DNA from: Amaranthus tricolor
Lineage: Eukaryota > Streptophyta > Magnoliopsida > Caryophyllales > Amaranthaceae
Assembly (NCBI RefSeq): GCF_026212465.1
Contig: NC_080049.1
Span: 36,806,885-36,870,884, forward strand
Reading direction: 5' to 3'
DNA length: 64,000 bases
Shown: piece by piece, positions 45,600 through 59,514 of the stretch
Position numbering within the stretch: position 1 is the first letter of the stretch
Layout: the number at the start of each line of letters is the position of its first letter
Translations under genes and position numbers: made by a program
Notes under the pieces: model-generated
The model's database searches: none
What the model was told of the DNA's origin: nothing
The model's input: only the letters and a program-made list of their open reading frames with translations

Positions 45600-47680
45600 T
45601 TTTATAGTAATGAAAATCACCCAAAAACACAATGATAATGCCAAGAAACATCATAGATTTAGCGGGCAAATAAATGGGATTTTGAAAGTGTAAAATTGCT
45701 ATTTTAAAAAGAAATAAATTTTAAGATATAGTTGTAAGTTGGGTTTGATTATAAGAAGTTGAACATGTAAGTTAACAAGCTGGAGTTGGAAAGAGAAGAG
45801 AGAGAAAGATGGGACAGAAGGAAAGGAATACGATGAGTAAAACTTAGGAGTAGGTGAATTTTTTATGGGTTGTTCATATAAAGAACTTGAGCTTTCAAAT
45901 TTTTTAAATTTTGAAAGCATTTCTTCATTTTAAAATGTGTCATGTTTGCAAAATGTCATTACTTCTATTGTGGTAGGGAGATGCCCATGGGCCGAGTTCA
46001 ATAGATGCTTATAAGTCGAATTTGAATCACATTCAATAAGATTTAAATTTAGATTCAAATTATTTATGTATATGAATTCACATTTGAAGATATAGAGTCT
46101 AAAATTTTAAACTTGAATCGAAACCTATTATAAATTTGATGGATTTAGATCTTAACCAAATCTTTAGTTCATCCTAAGAGGGACTTAATATAACTATTTA
46201 CATTTTATCCTTTTACATCTTTAAGGTCTAATAAGATCTAAAATAAATCTATACGTTAAATATAGGTCTAATATTAGTCCAAACAAACATATAATATATG
46301 GGTTTTAAATAAATCTAAAATTGATTATGAATCTGGTCGTGGGTCGAGTCTAAGTTTAGAGAAAGTCTAGAGTAGGTTAGTAAGGTATTAGTATGTATTC
46401 TCACAACCCATACCCTAATATTAAAGTCAAAATTATATTTATTTATTAATTATATATTATCCTGGTTTTTGGAATTTTTATATGCTCGAGGTTTTCATAA
46501 GCATATAAAAGTTGTACTCATTATCTTTCTCTTTTAATTTTTCTTACTTTTATTTCAACTTGATTTAATATTTCGAGACGCAGTTATAGATTTTTTTTAT
46601 GGAGCACTTCATTATCTACACTAGAAACGAATTCTCAATGAAATATCGTCTTAGATCAAAACCGTAAGTATATCATTATGGTTTAACTTTCTACCTAGTC
46701 ATAATTTCAAAATTGAGTGGTAATTCAAATCAACATAGTTATAAAACTATTCTAAACTTGTATATAGATGTTAGTAGTACAGAAATTCGGTAAAAGGCGA
46801 CTAAATGAAGCAACGAACCAACCGTAAAGTGAGTATTGATATTAGTACAAGTGCAACCCAAAGCATTACAACAAATTGTTACTTAATTTGTTTAAATTGC
46901 CATTATATAATTTGTGACCGAACTATATTAAAAAAAATATTTTATTATAAATGATTAAATTTGAATAAAATAAAAATAAATTTTTTTGTTAACAGAGATT
47001 GCGAGTTATAATTTTTCTATGTTAATAATTTTAATTAATACAATGGAAAATATATGTGCTGAATTAGTGATAATCACCACTTAAATTAATTTTCTTTCTA
47101 TTATATATACTCCTATTAGATTTTCTAGTCATAAAAACTAATTAACATGTGTAGAATGTTTGGCAACTCTTGGCTTTTCTTTATGTTTTCATTTAAAATC
47201 TTAATTATTTTTAGCAACCTAAATAATGGATTAAAATTAAAATTGATCTGGATATTAGTCTTATTAAATTAAGGCATTTAATGCGTTGTAGATTACAGAT
47301 TCATTTGTACCCCATGTGATGGAGAGTGGGCAATGTGCAACTTTACGATGCAACATTGACATGTAGATATTTTTAATAGGTTATACTCCTAATTAAATAT
47401 TTATTATATCATAATTTAAATGAAATGAAATATATCATTTTTAATGATATTAAGTTGGTAATTATTACTCCGTATGTCTTAAATATAGTTAATATTTAAA
47501 ATTAAAATTTTTAACTTTTTATAAAGATATAAGTGAATATAACAAATGTTTTTTTAATAAAACTTCTAATTAACTTTTGAATTTTTAATTGCTAGCAGAT
47601 CACACAATAAAAAGATGTGTTTGATACAACTATTATATAGACTACATGAATTAATAAATTATTTTCTATGATATATATAT

Positions 47681-47735
<55 letters not shown>

Positions 47736-47984
47736 ATTAAGAAGGGCTTGAAAATGAGAAGGGTAAGAAGGACTCTACACCATTAATTTCACTAAAATAA
47801 AAAAATCTATGGTCACGATTGAGCAAAAAATTCATAATTGTAAAAGTAACTATATTACACAGAAAGGTAACTATGAAATAATTTTTAAAATGTTCTTAAT
47901 TTATAACATAGTGTATTTTTTTATAACCAAACAAAATCAAACAATTTTTTCTCACCTTTCTCATTTTAAAATCCTTCTTATTTG

Positions 47985-48033
<49 letters not shown>

Positions 48034-48590
48034 TCTTTTTCTATTCATTTTAATTTTCTACTATCTCAGCTAGTAAATGCATATAATTTTTCTTAGTATT
48101 ATTTTAAACTCATGCACTCTAAGTCATCTTTGATAATTTCTTGCTTTTTTTTTTAAGTCTTTTGAAGTTTAATTTTTTAATCGCTCTATACATTTTGGTT
48201 CAATCTTGGTGAATTAAATAAAAATTTGAAAAAAAATAAAGATTAGCAAATGACCAACGAGGAAAGAGAATGAAAAATGAAGTCCGTAATCAAAGCAGAA
48301 AAGCTAGTAGGCCATTGAGAACGGATTTAACAGACAATTAGTAGGCCGGGGATTGGGGATCACTGATCACTGATCACACAGCAGGCATTGGAAACTAGAT
48401 TTTGAATTCATACACTTACACTAATTATTTTGATTTTGAGTATTATTTTACATGACTCCTAATTAGTAGGAGTAGAATATGATTTTGCTTTTTCACCTTT
48501 TTGTTTTACTCCTACTAGGTTTGCTTTCAAGTCTGAGGTAATTATTATTGTCTGACAAATAACTCATATTTTGTCTGTTTCATAATAATA
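45600..48590. other. Intergenic spacer
   Basis: No gene is visible. TA arrays lie at about 47,671-47,732 and 47,987-48,031 and bracket an inverted-repeat insert. The sequence near 45,975-46,400 has a TAGGGAGATGCCCATGGG start and GTGGGTCGAGTC pieces reminiscent of the hAT-like MITE at 61,879, without clear ends. Confidence 0.5.
47733..47986. mobile_element. MITE-like insert within a (TA)n tract (Micron-like)
   Basis: A 254-bp non-coding segment lies between two TA arrays. Its ends are inverted: CATTAAGAAGGGCTTGAAAA with GAGAAGGGTAAG on the left, and CACCTTTCTCATTTTAAAAT with CCTTCTTATTTGAT on the right. Insertion into TA microsatellites is the hallmark of Micron MITEs known from rice; family identity here is inferred from placement. 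Confidence 0.6.
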
Positions 48591-48864
48591 CTCCCTCCGA
48601 TCTTATGAATTAGTCCCATTTGCTTGGGCACGGATATTAAGGATTGTGTGGGGTCCATTAAAAAGGGTAAATAGTAAAGGGTAAGTAGTGAAGGATAAGT
48701 AGTGAAGGGTAGTTGGGTAAGTAAGGTATATGGAGGTATATTCGTAATTACTTGTGTGAACTAAGGGTATTTAAGTAAAAAAGGATTGCCAAAAATAGAA
48801 ATGGGACTAATTCAAAGGTTTTGCCAAATAAAGAAATGGGACTAATTCATAAGATCGGAGGGAG
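48591..48864. mobile_element. Stowaway-like MITE
   Basis: Near-perfect terminal repeats CTCCCTCCGATCTTATGAAT and ATTCATAAGATCGGAGGGAG are flanked by TA at 48,589-48,590 and 48,865-48,866. The left arm continues TAGTCCCATTT and the right AAATGGGACTA (with a second copy nearby). High arm identity suggests recent activity. Confidence 0.92.
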
Positions 48865-48866
48865 TA

Positions 48867-49932
48867 TTAGTTATGTTTGTTAGAAATATAAATAAAGATT
48901 AACTTTGGAACAAAGTTTATAAATTTCTAACTTTGTTATTTGGGTATGTTAATCAAAAGACTTTTAACATTTTTGCAATTCTTATTAGATTAATGGACAA
49001 ATGAAATTGCCCTATCATTTTCCCAACAAATTAGAAAAACTTTCCATAAAAGGGAAAGATTTAAATCAACAAAAAAGAAAACCTAAAACGAAATATGTAA
49101 TCATTATTCTAATATGGATGGAATATTAATATGCTAGCACAATGTTTGTTGACAATTAAGTGGAAGGTTAAAAGTAAACTCAGCATCATACACATTATCT
49201 TCCGCATTGAAGCTATGAGTCTAAAATGATAAGATGACTACAAACAATGACTTGCAAATTAAAATGCTAAACACGCATAGGCAAGTAAAATAACAAGAAA
49301 AGACAAGGCCAATCATATAAACTAAAAAAAATATAGATTATAATCATTAAGTCAGAAACAATAATCATAACAAAGTAAACTAATCAAATGAAATACTAAA
49401 ACATACTCTACAATGTTATTTTGAATTAGATAGGAGTAAAATTTAACTAAGCTAAGTTTAATCAAGTAATACTCCTAATTATTGAATTTTATCTTGTTTT
49501 ACTGATTGCTAAATAGTTCCTCTTAATATATGCTTCTACATAGTGGCATAGAAAACTCCTTATTCAATTCTTATTTTTATTGGGAAAAATATTTTGAAAG
49601 ATAAGTTTTTTCTGGCTAATCTAGTAATTTTCACTCAACGTATTACACAAAAGTCGCAGCTTTTTTATCAACAAAAAAAAAAAAAAAAAACTTATCATAA
49701 ATATCTAAGTTAGTTTCGACACAGGCTTCAAGTATCGATATCTTATAAGCTTTCAATGGCAAGAATCAACCTAATTACCAAGACTAGAAAAAAATGATGC
49801 ATTTGCCGAGCCGGGTACTACTATCAAAAAAAGGAGCTGGCAACCGAGACGACCCAGAGCCAAAGTAATCCATTGCAAATGTCTATAGTTCAATGAACCC
49901 AAGATTACCTCCAAATTTAATCATAAAACTCG
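48867..49932. other. Intergenic spacer and ARPC2 3' flank
   Basis: No gene is visible. A poly-A run sits near 49,673. The last few hundred bases before 49,933 probably include the 3' UTR of ARPC2. Confidence 0.5.
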
Positions 49933-51239
49933 TTATCTCCAGCTGGCGGAAGCCCTTGAATTTGAATTGCTCCGAGATTCCTTCAGGCTCTAATAAATCA
50001 TAGAGATAGAATAGTCAGGTAAAAGATTATATGTAATTGAATTACATGTTATATAGACAAGCAGTGCAGCTAACCAGTCGCTTGAAGGACGTTTTAGTCC
50101 CGACTTTCTTTGTCTTATCAGGGTCTGACTTAGCGCGATCTAGTGCCTGTGAGTTGCAAAAAGAAAATCGTTCAGTTGTATCATCAGACATACTAAGGAC
50201 ACAACAGATGGTTTCGTCAGCTGTCTTTAGTGGATAAGAAACAGAAGTAATAAATGAAGTCCTAATACCCACCCACTTAGATCCTAGAATATATGTTTAC
50301 GTATAGGTTCTGTTTTCCAGTTTTCCCTGCATTTGCATAAGCAAATCTGCATGAATTTAACTACTTTTCCTCAATCTAAGTGGTAGAGATCTAGCAGTTT
50401 GTGTAATAGGTCCGGTTGAAATCAGCTTTTATGTCACATTCAGACTGTACAACAATGACACAGCCTTATTCCCAACAATATGGGGACATCAGATACATTC
50501 AGACTCAGACTGTTCAGAAAATTTGTATAAGGAGTTTATTCATTTTAGAAATAAAAGATAGACACCGACAGCTCTAGCACTTAAAGTTCAGATAATCCGA
50601 TACAACTAGATCTGAGATCCAAAGAATACCTCCATCAAGCCAAACCTCATCAAAAACACTCGGGACACTCTATTTAGCGGGGTCATTGGCAATGACATTA
50701 TTCACGATGACAAAAGGAAAATGAGCACTTGTCCAACACCATTAAAGAGGCTAGAGCATCATCAACAATGATTTGTAATGGATCACCCTACACATACTCA
50801 TTTGCCAAGCCCGAACAATCAGTTAAGCATCACCTACGATGTCCACCCTAGGCCAACCTACGTTACGAAGTTGTTTGCTGATTCGATGTTGGACAACTGT
50901 TTGTGATGCCCAACTGATTTCTGAAATTGTCTAGGAAAAGGAAGCAGAAAAATCAACTGTTTGATTTCTCAATAAATGAGCCTTATTTTCTCTCCACTTT
51001 CCAACAACCTACCACTACTGGACACTGGTAAACATGCCCACCCATTTATCCAACAATTATCTTTATTATCTACAATAAAAAAGCTTCCTCAATCTCCACT
51101 GACAATAAGCAGCTTCTTCAATCAACAAGAACTCCAAATTAAGAAGTTAAAACCCATATTCGACCACCAAGGCGCCAACCGAAGCCAAAAAGTGCACACA
51201 TTCTACCACCCATCAATAAATGTATTGGTGTTTAATGAA

Positions 51240-51270
<31 letters not shown>

Positions 51271-53723
51271 GCAGACACACACAAAATATTGAAATTGGAA
51301 GCATAAGAATTGGCAGCCGTGGAAAGTATATATGAGTGCTGTGTTTTAGCAGTAGAGAATTTCTTTGTAATATATATTGCAGGGTGTAAGGAAGGAAACA
51401 GTGCATAAAAAATTAAGAAAACTGAAAAAGAAAAGAGGTGAAAGAGAATAAAAAAGATAAACAAAATGCATGCCAAGAGGGCCATGGAAGCCAATTCTCT
51501 TTCCCTTTCTCGAGTCACCTCAAACACAATATTGCCAAAGCCTTAATCCCAAAAAACGGCCTTTTAATTACAAGCTTGGGTCACATAGTCATGTCATCAG
51601 ATTACAAGCATTCGTAACAGGTTAGCCACTTTCCAGAGATATTCTGCATTACATGCAATATAATACATCTTCATAACCATGTAAGAAAACAAGAATTACA
51701 GTCCAAGAATACCGGATCAACAGACGTCAAATAATTGTGCAAAATATTTTGAGGTGTCTTTTTTCTAACACAATTTATGTCTTACCCAAGTGGTCATGAC
51801 TCCCTATATTGAAAATTCCAGTCAAAGTAGCATGACAACTAAAGGCTACCGGTGTAAAAGGAGTTCTACACTCGGTGCAAGAAAGAATACCTCAATCAAA
51901 GATTCCACACGACGCCTCATCCGAGTATGCATAAACCCTTCAGAGCACTGATGAAACAAATGAGTAAATTTCAAGTAAGATACAACATCAGGAACTTAAA
52001 TGTAGTTTACAAATGTTAAAGGAAGCTGAGAAATGGAATCTCGTAGAAGATCATTAGACTGAAAGCCAAAGGAATCCAGTTTGGCCGTTAGTTTCAGCTC
52101 GTCAAACATCACAAGAACAAGTTATTATATGGTACTCACAAGTCATTGATTTTTGTGGCAATGCTCTATTTTATTAAAAGTCAACATCACACAACTGATA
52201 ACATATCAGGTTAGCATAATATTTCTTAGTGTCCTTTTCCTTTTCCTCTTTCTAGGGATAGTGAGTGATAAGAATATAGAACAGGACAGCCTCCATGTAT
52301 AAGTAATATTTCATAATCTCTTAACTGCAAAGACTGCAATCAAATTCAAGTAGATGACATAGCAGGCATTTTTCATATATATGATGTTGCTATAGAAGAG
52401 ATGACAATATTTTCCACATAATTACAACAAAGGAATAAGTTTTAGAGTCAAAAAAGGAGATAATAGTGGGCTTGAGAGACATCACCTTGACATGGTAACT
52501 CACATATGCATGAAAAGTCAACAAATTCCAAACAGTTCTATCAATCTTTCTGCCGTCAACATGGCGCGGAAAAATAACTGAACATTAACACGAGGTCCAG
52601 TTAAATTTAAATACATATATGCGTAAAAAACACATGGTATGCAACCAGTGTCAGAATATACCAAGGGAAACAAATCCAGCATTTGCAGATAATGCTTCTT
52701 CAGGGACTCCCTCAAGCTCTTCTGGTGGTGAAGGTGACCATTGACAAGATGGAGCATTATTAAGCCCAGGACCAGCACTGCGCCGCGCCTCGACAAATTC
52801 CTAAAATTTACATTAAAAGCTATCACAGAGCAAGATCATGAAGCTGTCTAAATAAAATGGACACTTGTTGATTAACGACCATGACATTACCAAAAGCCAA
52901 GTGCATTTGGGGGCTTTGGTTCGATGAAAATTTTGATTGTTTTCCCATTAATCACCAATGTTTGATCTCAAACAAATCGAAGAGATTATGCAGTAACAAT
53001 GAAAATGCAGCCTTTCTCGATACTAGGTAGAGGCGTTATCTATACTTTTCTAATGTAAGAGTTCCCCCTCAAGGTGCTTTGGATCGTTTAAGATTCAAAA
53101 TCTACTTTAAGATTTGATATATAACTGCCCACACAAGATGTACAAAGCACATACAATCTTGAACATGAACAATATGAATACAAATGTGATAATATAGATA
53201 TAACACAAAAGAATCTGCTAAGTTCTTTGGTACAAATGCATATTAGACAAATTCTGAATTTCAATCATGATTTGACTGTTCCCATCATCTACAATTTGTA
53301 TAGCAAGGAACCCCTTAAGAAAATACATTCAAAGTTTAAAGATTTGTGTTCGTTAGATTAACCCATACATCTTTTCATCAAACAGAGACAATGTTCCATG
53401 AAATTGTGTTTTCGTAAGCCTGTTCCACCAAGTCTAGCCTAACTGCTCGGTCTAGCGGTGCACGTCAAGCTAGAGCACTTGGTCGAGTGTGAGGCTAGTC
53501 TGCTTCCTCTTAGTGTCATTTTCTTTGCTTAATGTTATTAAGCACTTGCACAACACTTTAGCATCATATTTATGATATTTGTATACTAATACTCTGAATT
53601 ATACGACAATTTTCACCGATTCATCAATTATTAACCTAGTTTGGTTTGATTTCTTTTAGTTGAAATGTTTGTTCTTGTTTTCTAATTCTCATTCCTGTAG
53701 CCTCCCTTAACTCCTCTCTCCCT

Positions 53724-53755
<32 letters not shown>

Positions 53756-56184
53756 CTAAGTGTACATTCTAGTTATGCTACCTTCATCCGTTGCTTTAAC
53801 AAAGAAAACAATATCATGTATTCTAGTATAGTGTTGCTTCTTATTTCATGACTTTTCACACGGGACACAAATTCATATTCACCATGGAAAAATACGGATA
53901 CATTGAATTTTGCACCTCTTTTGAGATATAACTTGCCCATGGTTTGATGTTCCGTGTGTGAGCGTGAATCCTCCCTTTGTTTTCATCTCTTCTAGTCTTC
54001 TGTGACAGGATTATAGGTATTGGAAGACTGTATGTGTAGTATGGCCACGAGATGGCAAGTGTAAGTTTTTGCAAGTGGTGTTTTAGTTGAGAGAAAGCAG
54101 GCACTATGCTAGTGGAGGGTAAGGGAATCCAATACAGCAAGGGATGGAAGGGATATAGGAGAAAGTGGGTTAAACGTAAGTGAGTTCCTTTTCCATCTGT
54201 CTTCCCATAAAATTACCAAACTAAACAAACTCACAAAGTGGAAATATATCATATATTCCCATCACGTGTACTTCGCAAAGATCAAACTTACAAATCTGAA
54301 GAATGAGATGTAGTACCTGTAGAAAAGAAGTTGCAAGAACTATATCTGTGGAATCCTTGAATCTCATAGGATATATAACAGTCACTTTATCAGTCTGCCA
54401 TTAGAAAATATCTTATTTGAGATAGATTTGTAAAAAGAATACATGAAAGAACTAAATTTGGCTCGAAACCTAACCTTTATAGAGAAAACTAAAACACAAC
54501 TCACCTGAGGAAAAACAAAGAATGATTCGTTAGGCCGATGCACTAGAGCAACTATTTGATCCATACCCGGTGCAAGCCCCCTTGATGCTAGATGTTTTAG
54601 GATTACCCTTAAAGGTGCACCAAGCACCACTTCTCTTACAGAAGCAACCTTCATCAGCAGAGCCTGTCTGGTGTCTGAAAACCACAAGCAGAAAACTGTC
54701 ATAAGAGGGTCGCTAAGAAAATGACAGGATCAGGGAAACAAAAATCAAGAAGCAAGCTAAAGAGTTCATCCATGATGTGTATGTTGAAATAGTGGACCGC
54801 ATTCCAATAAAAACTCAGATATACCAAATTATTCAACCAAATTCAATTAGAACGTCGAACTCCACATCTGTCAATATGCAGATACTTAAGTGTGTGTAAA
54901 CTCGTACACTACATGCAAATCATTAGGTCAACCATAACACATAATGTTAAGAATCCCTCACGAAAAAAATAATACCACCACAACCTACCATAAATACCAG
55001 TCTAGCCTAAATAAATTTCTAACGGTTGTTTTACTTTAAACCATCATCACACGTTTTACAAGAAAGCTACTCAAGGAACTTAACCAACTTGATCAAGGGA
55101 GTTTTATAAAAGTAATAGTTTAGAAAAAAAAACCTATCGCAACATTGAGGGAATAATGGAGAAGCCACCATCTAAATCATACAGATAGACACAAGAAATT
55201 TTAAGACAAAGGCATGTTTAAGATGATATGATTCAACTAGTCACAGCAAGATCATAATGACCTTAGAAAGAAGAACTCGTAAGACCTTCATCTGGTGAGA
55301 GCTTTGAGAAGTTCAGCTTCAGTGTGAGATTAAAACCATCTTTAGGAGGATCAAGAATTTGAACCACGGTTCCATATGCCGCTTTTACAGCTTCAATGGC
55401 CCCATAAGGCAGTCCTCCAACAAACATTGCTCCAGGAGGTGGTGTTGGCAATGATACTGACAACAGCAAGAGATGAGGGTTCTTCACAGAAGTCTGTAAA
55501 ATTAAAAGAAATCAAACAGAGGAGCAGAAAACAAATAAGTCAGGCTTGTTCTCTAGTATTTTTCTATTCAAGTTATTATCAAATACAGTAATAAGACCTC
55601 CAAAGACATTACCTGGACATTGAATCGTACATCATCAAACTCAATCCATTGGCAGTCCAGTTCAACGCCTTTGTCAAGACTATAACACACCACAAAAGAG
55701 GAATTATGAAAGACAAAGGCAAAGCAGTAAGAAAGTAAAACTATCATCGACAAACATAGAGTGCTCTACCCTCTGATTCAAATCCATGACAATTGTACAT
55801 CATTTTCAATTTCTCTTCATAGCTACGTTAAAAAAATACTGGTGGTCTCAAACACACGGTATTTATCTAGCGTAAGTGAGCATCCCAAAGGTAATTAAGT
55901 AAGATTTCATATGCAGAAATATAAGAACTATTGCATGAATTCCATAAGGTTTATAGCAAAGAACACATCCATAACTTTGAGTTTGGAATTTACAAAAAAA
56001 AAAAAAAAAGAAAAAAAAAAAAGAAAGATTTTGAGAGCTGAATCTCTATTTATCAAATGAAACAGATAGTGTGTAAAGTCTTTTATGAACTTAATCACTA
56101 AGGAGCAAAACTTAAAGCTTACTTTTGAAGGCGATTGGTGAGGAGCTGAAGAAGATATTTTGATTGGGACTGCAGAAGTATCAT
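49933..56184 (-). CDS. ARPC2A: ARP2/3 complex subunit 2 (ARPC2A-like)
   Basis: Ten coding exons: 56184-56123, 55679-55613, 55493-55286, 54674-54505, 54394-54317, 52800-52662, 52577-52486, 51947-51891, 50146-50075, 49989-49933. All are GT-AG and in frame, giving 333 residues; the Arabidopsis protein is about 318. The N-terminus is MILLQSQSKYLLQLLTNRLQ. Conserved blocks include QWIEFDDVRFNVQ, NPHLLLLSVSLPTPPP, YGTVVQILDPPKDGF, LKLNFSKLSPDE, FPRHVDGRKIDRTVWNLLTF, and HTRMRRRVESLI. The tail is basic and Ser-rich. ARPC2 is a core scaffold subunit of ARP2/3, which nucleates branched actin; loss in Arabidopsis (DISTORTED2) deforms trichomes and epidermal cells. The start was chosen because upstream frames in the same exon are closed. 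Confidence 0.95.
51241..51284. repeat. (TC)n(AC)n microsatellite in ARPC2 intron 8
   Basis: A TC run followed by an AC run, CTCTCTCTCTCACACACAC, lies in the large intron between exons 8 and 9. Open frames crossing it are not genes. Confidence 0.9.
53717..53757. repeat. (CT)n / CCCTCT microsatellite in ARPC2 intron 5
   Basis: A CCCTCT hexamer run leads into a pure CT run, inside the 1.5-kb intron between exons 5 and 6. Confidence 0.9.
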
Positions 56185-57650
56185 TTGATTTAACCACTAC
56201 CAAACTGTAACTTTCTCAGTAGCAAATGGTAGTGGATCAAAGGAAGCAGCGCTCTCTAAAACTTGCTTCAAAAGCTTTAAACATTCCCAACATCAAACTT
56301 CTCTGCACTTGTCAACTCAACATCATAAGTTCCTTTTCCTAAAGGTAAATCCCTAAATGCCAACAAAGTTTACAGAATCCAAATAAACTAACAAAATAAA
56401 GGATAAAGTAATTATATTTTACAATGAGCGTATTGGAAACAAAAATTTTAATCAATTGTTGTAAGAATAATGGAAGTAAAAGGACAGGAAACACCTAGAG
56501 CATTCATTTGTCATCTAAATCTTGCCAGGTTGAATAAATAAAATAATATTATTTAAAATATCACAATTACAATACTCGCATAGTCTCATATAGAACAGAT
56601 TTAAATCTGTTGAATATTGAATAAATAAGGCAGACTTATCAAACATTGGAGAGAAGATCAAAACCCCCAATATTCTACTGCTGGAAAAATGAAACAATCA
56701 GCACAGAAAAAATAGCTTTAGAAGTAAATCGTGATCAACATTATACTAGGAGCTCAGAGCTCAGAAGATATGTTTGCCTCACTTCTCTAACCAGAGTTAG
56801 TTTTCTTCTGTGGGGGGCTTTGTGCACTATGAGCATTTGAAAAGGGAATACAAACTGCTCTTATTGTGCAACCTTTTGTTGCCTATTTTCAGGCTAAAGA
56901 CAATGGTATTCCAATAATTACTCTCATCTCCAACATGCACTCAACCTTAACTTCTTCATGCTCAAGCTCATATTAATTAACAGATACTCACTCGAGCATC
57001 TCAAAAATTAATTCTTGCCTCAGCATTTCTAATTTCCAATGAAGCTTAAATTCAAATACAAACTCATGTACAAATGTAAACTAGTGATTCCTACAACACT
57101 TGCTCCAAAACCAATCACCACATGCATCGAATGCAACAAACCGATTGACATGAAATGTAATCATCAACCAAATACCAATCCATGAATCAATTCAATTATC
57201 TTTGACCTAAACTATTCAAATTCTCAAAAAAAAAAACATTACATTCCCAAAATCGAGCAAAAACCCTAATTTTCAAACAGCTACAAACTAATAACCGTAA
57301 CTTTCAAACAGCTATCCGGTACCGGCGTAATTAACCTCAAAAATATCAGATTGAACTCAAAAATTGACTATCAAGCAAATAATCAACGAATTTTCACCAT
57401 TGACAACATAATCAAGCATTAAAACAGGGAATGTGATCCATAAACAAGAGCAATACAATCTTTAATAAATGTTAGGGATATGATTGATAGAAAGGAAAGA
57501 AAAAGGAAGAAACAATCTAACCTTGGGAGAAGCAGGAAGATCGTGAGAGGGAGAGATATGATCACTGATCAGAGCAGAAATGATGGGTAAAATCGTGGAA
57601 GTTTGTGTTGCTGTCCTTACGCGTTTCATTACAAAAAGAAATTATTTTTT
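56185..57650 (-). other. ARPC2 5' leader: spliced UTR with an upstream open reading frame
   Basis: A plausible first non-coding exon ends at 57,522 (CCCAAG|GTTAGA). It is joined to an acceptor GCATTTAG at 56,353-56,360, giving UTR exon 56,352-56,185 contiguous with coding exon 1. An ATG at 57,629 opens a uORF of 36 codons (MKRVRTATQTSTILPIISAL...) that continues 9 codons past the junction and stops before the main ATG. The 5' end is a guess; transcripts were not available. Confidence 0.5.
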
Positions 57651-59284
57651 CTTTTGTTTTTGTTTATTTAAGAAATAGCGTATATGGTTTTAAATTTCAA
57701 TAAATGGATCTCGCTAATGAAGGATTTTCAGATTGTTAATAGAAATATAAATCAAATTTATTTAACCTTTAAATTAAATGAGTTGGGTTTTGTCTAAGTG
57801 GCAACAAGACGTTCGTTAGTAAGAATACAAAAAAAAAAAAAAAAAAAAAAGCTACTAAACAAAGAGATTTGGGTGTAGTCTTAGTGGCGGTAATTACCTT
57901 ATTATATTTGCCATATTTTAAGCAGAGGCAGAATAAAAATACATATTAATTTTGAAGGTTTTATTTATTTTATATTTTTTTGGTAATTTTGGAGTCTGAA
58001 AGAGAAGTAACTAGACTAAATCCAAGGTATTGTAAAACTAACGCCGACTAAGATTTGAGACTCGTTAAATTAAGAGGTCCTATAGAATTGGACACCTTGC
58101 ACATGTCCAGAACCACTCTTGTTGCCAAGCGAGACCTAAGTTCACTTTTCATTGATTTTCTTTCTCGGCCTACCTTGTGACCCAAAAAATAGTAAATTTG
58201 AATATATTTTAGACTTTAAATTATATAATCATCAATTATATTACTTAATATGATATAAAATTTGGAATTTATCAATAAATATGTTATATTTATCTTCTTC
58301 TTTTTTTTTTCTAAGTTCACTTTCAATTTCAAATATATTACTCCTATTATTGTTAACAAATATAAATATATTATTATTTTAATTAGCAAATATAAGATAG
58401 AACTGTTAGTCAATTTGCATTAGTAAATTGATGTCACTAAACGTTAATTATATTAAAGAAAATGGTATTTTAAATAGCAATAAACTTTATAATCATTAAT
58501 TATATTATATAAAGTGGCGTTGTTTAAATTTATCACCAAATCATGATCAATGGAAGTAATTAATATTTTACATAGGGCTATAAATATAATCATCTTTTTT
58601 TAATTCTTAGTTAACTCAAAAAAGAAGATCAAAATTAGTTTTATGAAATCCTAATAGAATTAAATATGGACAGTCCGCTGATTTAGGAAGACCATCATAT
58701 ACATCACCTATTGTTGTTTTGTCTTCTTAGTATTAGTATTATTAGTATATCTTCTAAAAAATTTGATAAATTGTATTACAACATATGTTTTATTGCCCAA
58801 TAAAGTTTACCTAAACTTTGGACGGCGTCGACTAATAAATCTATTTTAAGTGTAATTTTAAGTAGAAAATAAATTAAGTTAAGCTAAGTCAAAGCTATTG
58901 GAATTAATTAGTCTCAAGTATATGATAGTCCATCAATGATTGTACTTAATTGGTATAAAATAAAATAAAATAAAATAAAAATAAATGGACAACAATTATG
59001 CAGGTATGAATTATTATGATTGATTCCATAAACTAATAGAAAAATGTTTAATCTTGGGGCACCCATGCAATAATTAATTTAGAATTAATAGCTCTTTTGG
59101 AAATTTTAATTTTGATGATAGTACTATAAATTGTGCTGACCGGTCCAAATTTGGAGCTTTTTTCATTCTAGCATACAATAATCTTGCATATTCAAATTAA
59201 TACTCCTAGTAGGTTTTAATATTATTTAAGAATTGGGGTGCATGTTTATAATTTTTTTTCAATTAATATCTTAATTAAATATTA
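57651..59284. other. Intergenic spacer
   Basis: AT-rich sequence upstream of ARPC2 with a poly-A run near 57,830-57,850 and TAAAA repeats near 58,950-58,980. No gene is visible. Confidence 0.5.
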
Positions 59285-59512
59285 CTCCCTTTTATTCCAA
59301 TTAAATGTCTCATTTTCCTTTTTTTATTAATATTTACATTAAATATTTCATTTTTTATTTGGTAACTTTTTTTCTTACTTATGTTCTCATGAGATCCAAT
59401 TATTTATACAATTACCATTAACTCACAACTCTAATGTATTTTCGTGTGATTCCTTTCTTTTTTTTAAAATGATTTAAAATTAAATGAGATATTCGATTAA
59501 AATATAAGGGAG
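59285..59512. mobile_element. Stowaway-like MITE
   Basis: Termini CTCCCTTTTATTCCAATTAA and ATTAAAATATAAGGGAG are inverted, with TGTCTCA / TGAGATA just inside. TA flanks at 59,283-59,284 and 59,513-59,514. Confidence 0.82.
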
Positions 59513-59514
59513 TA

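Noticed and set aside
50976..51527. Open frames on both strands in the ARPC2 intron 8
   Set aside because: They cross a TC/AC microsatellite, lack domains, and lie within an intron whose flanking exons splice in frame.
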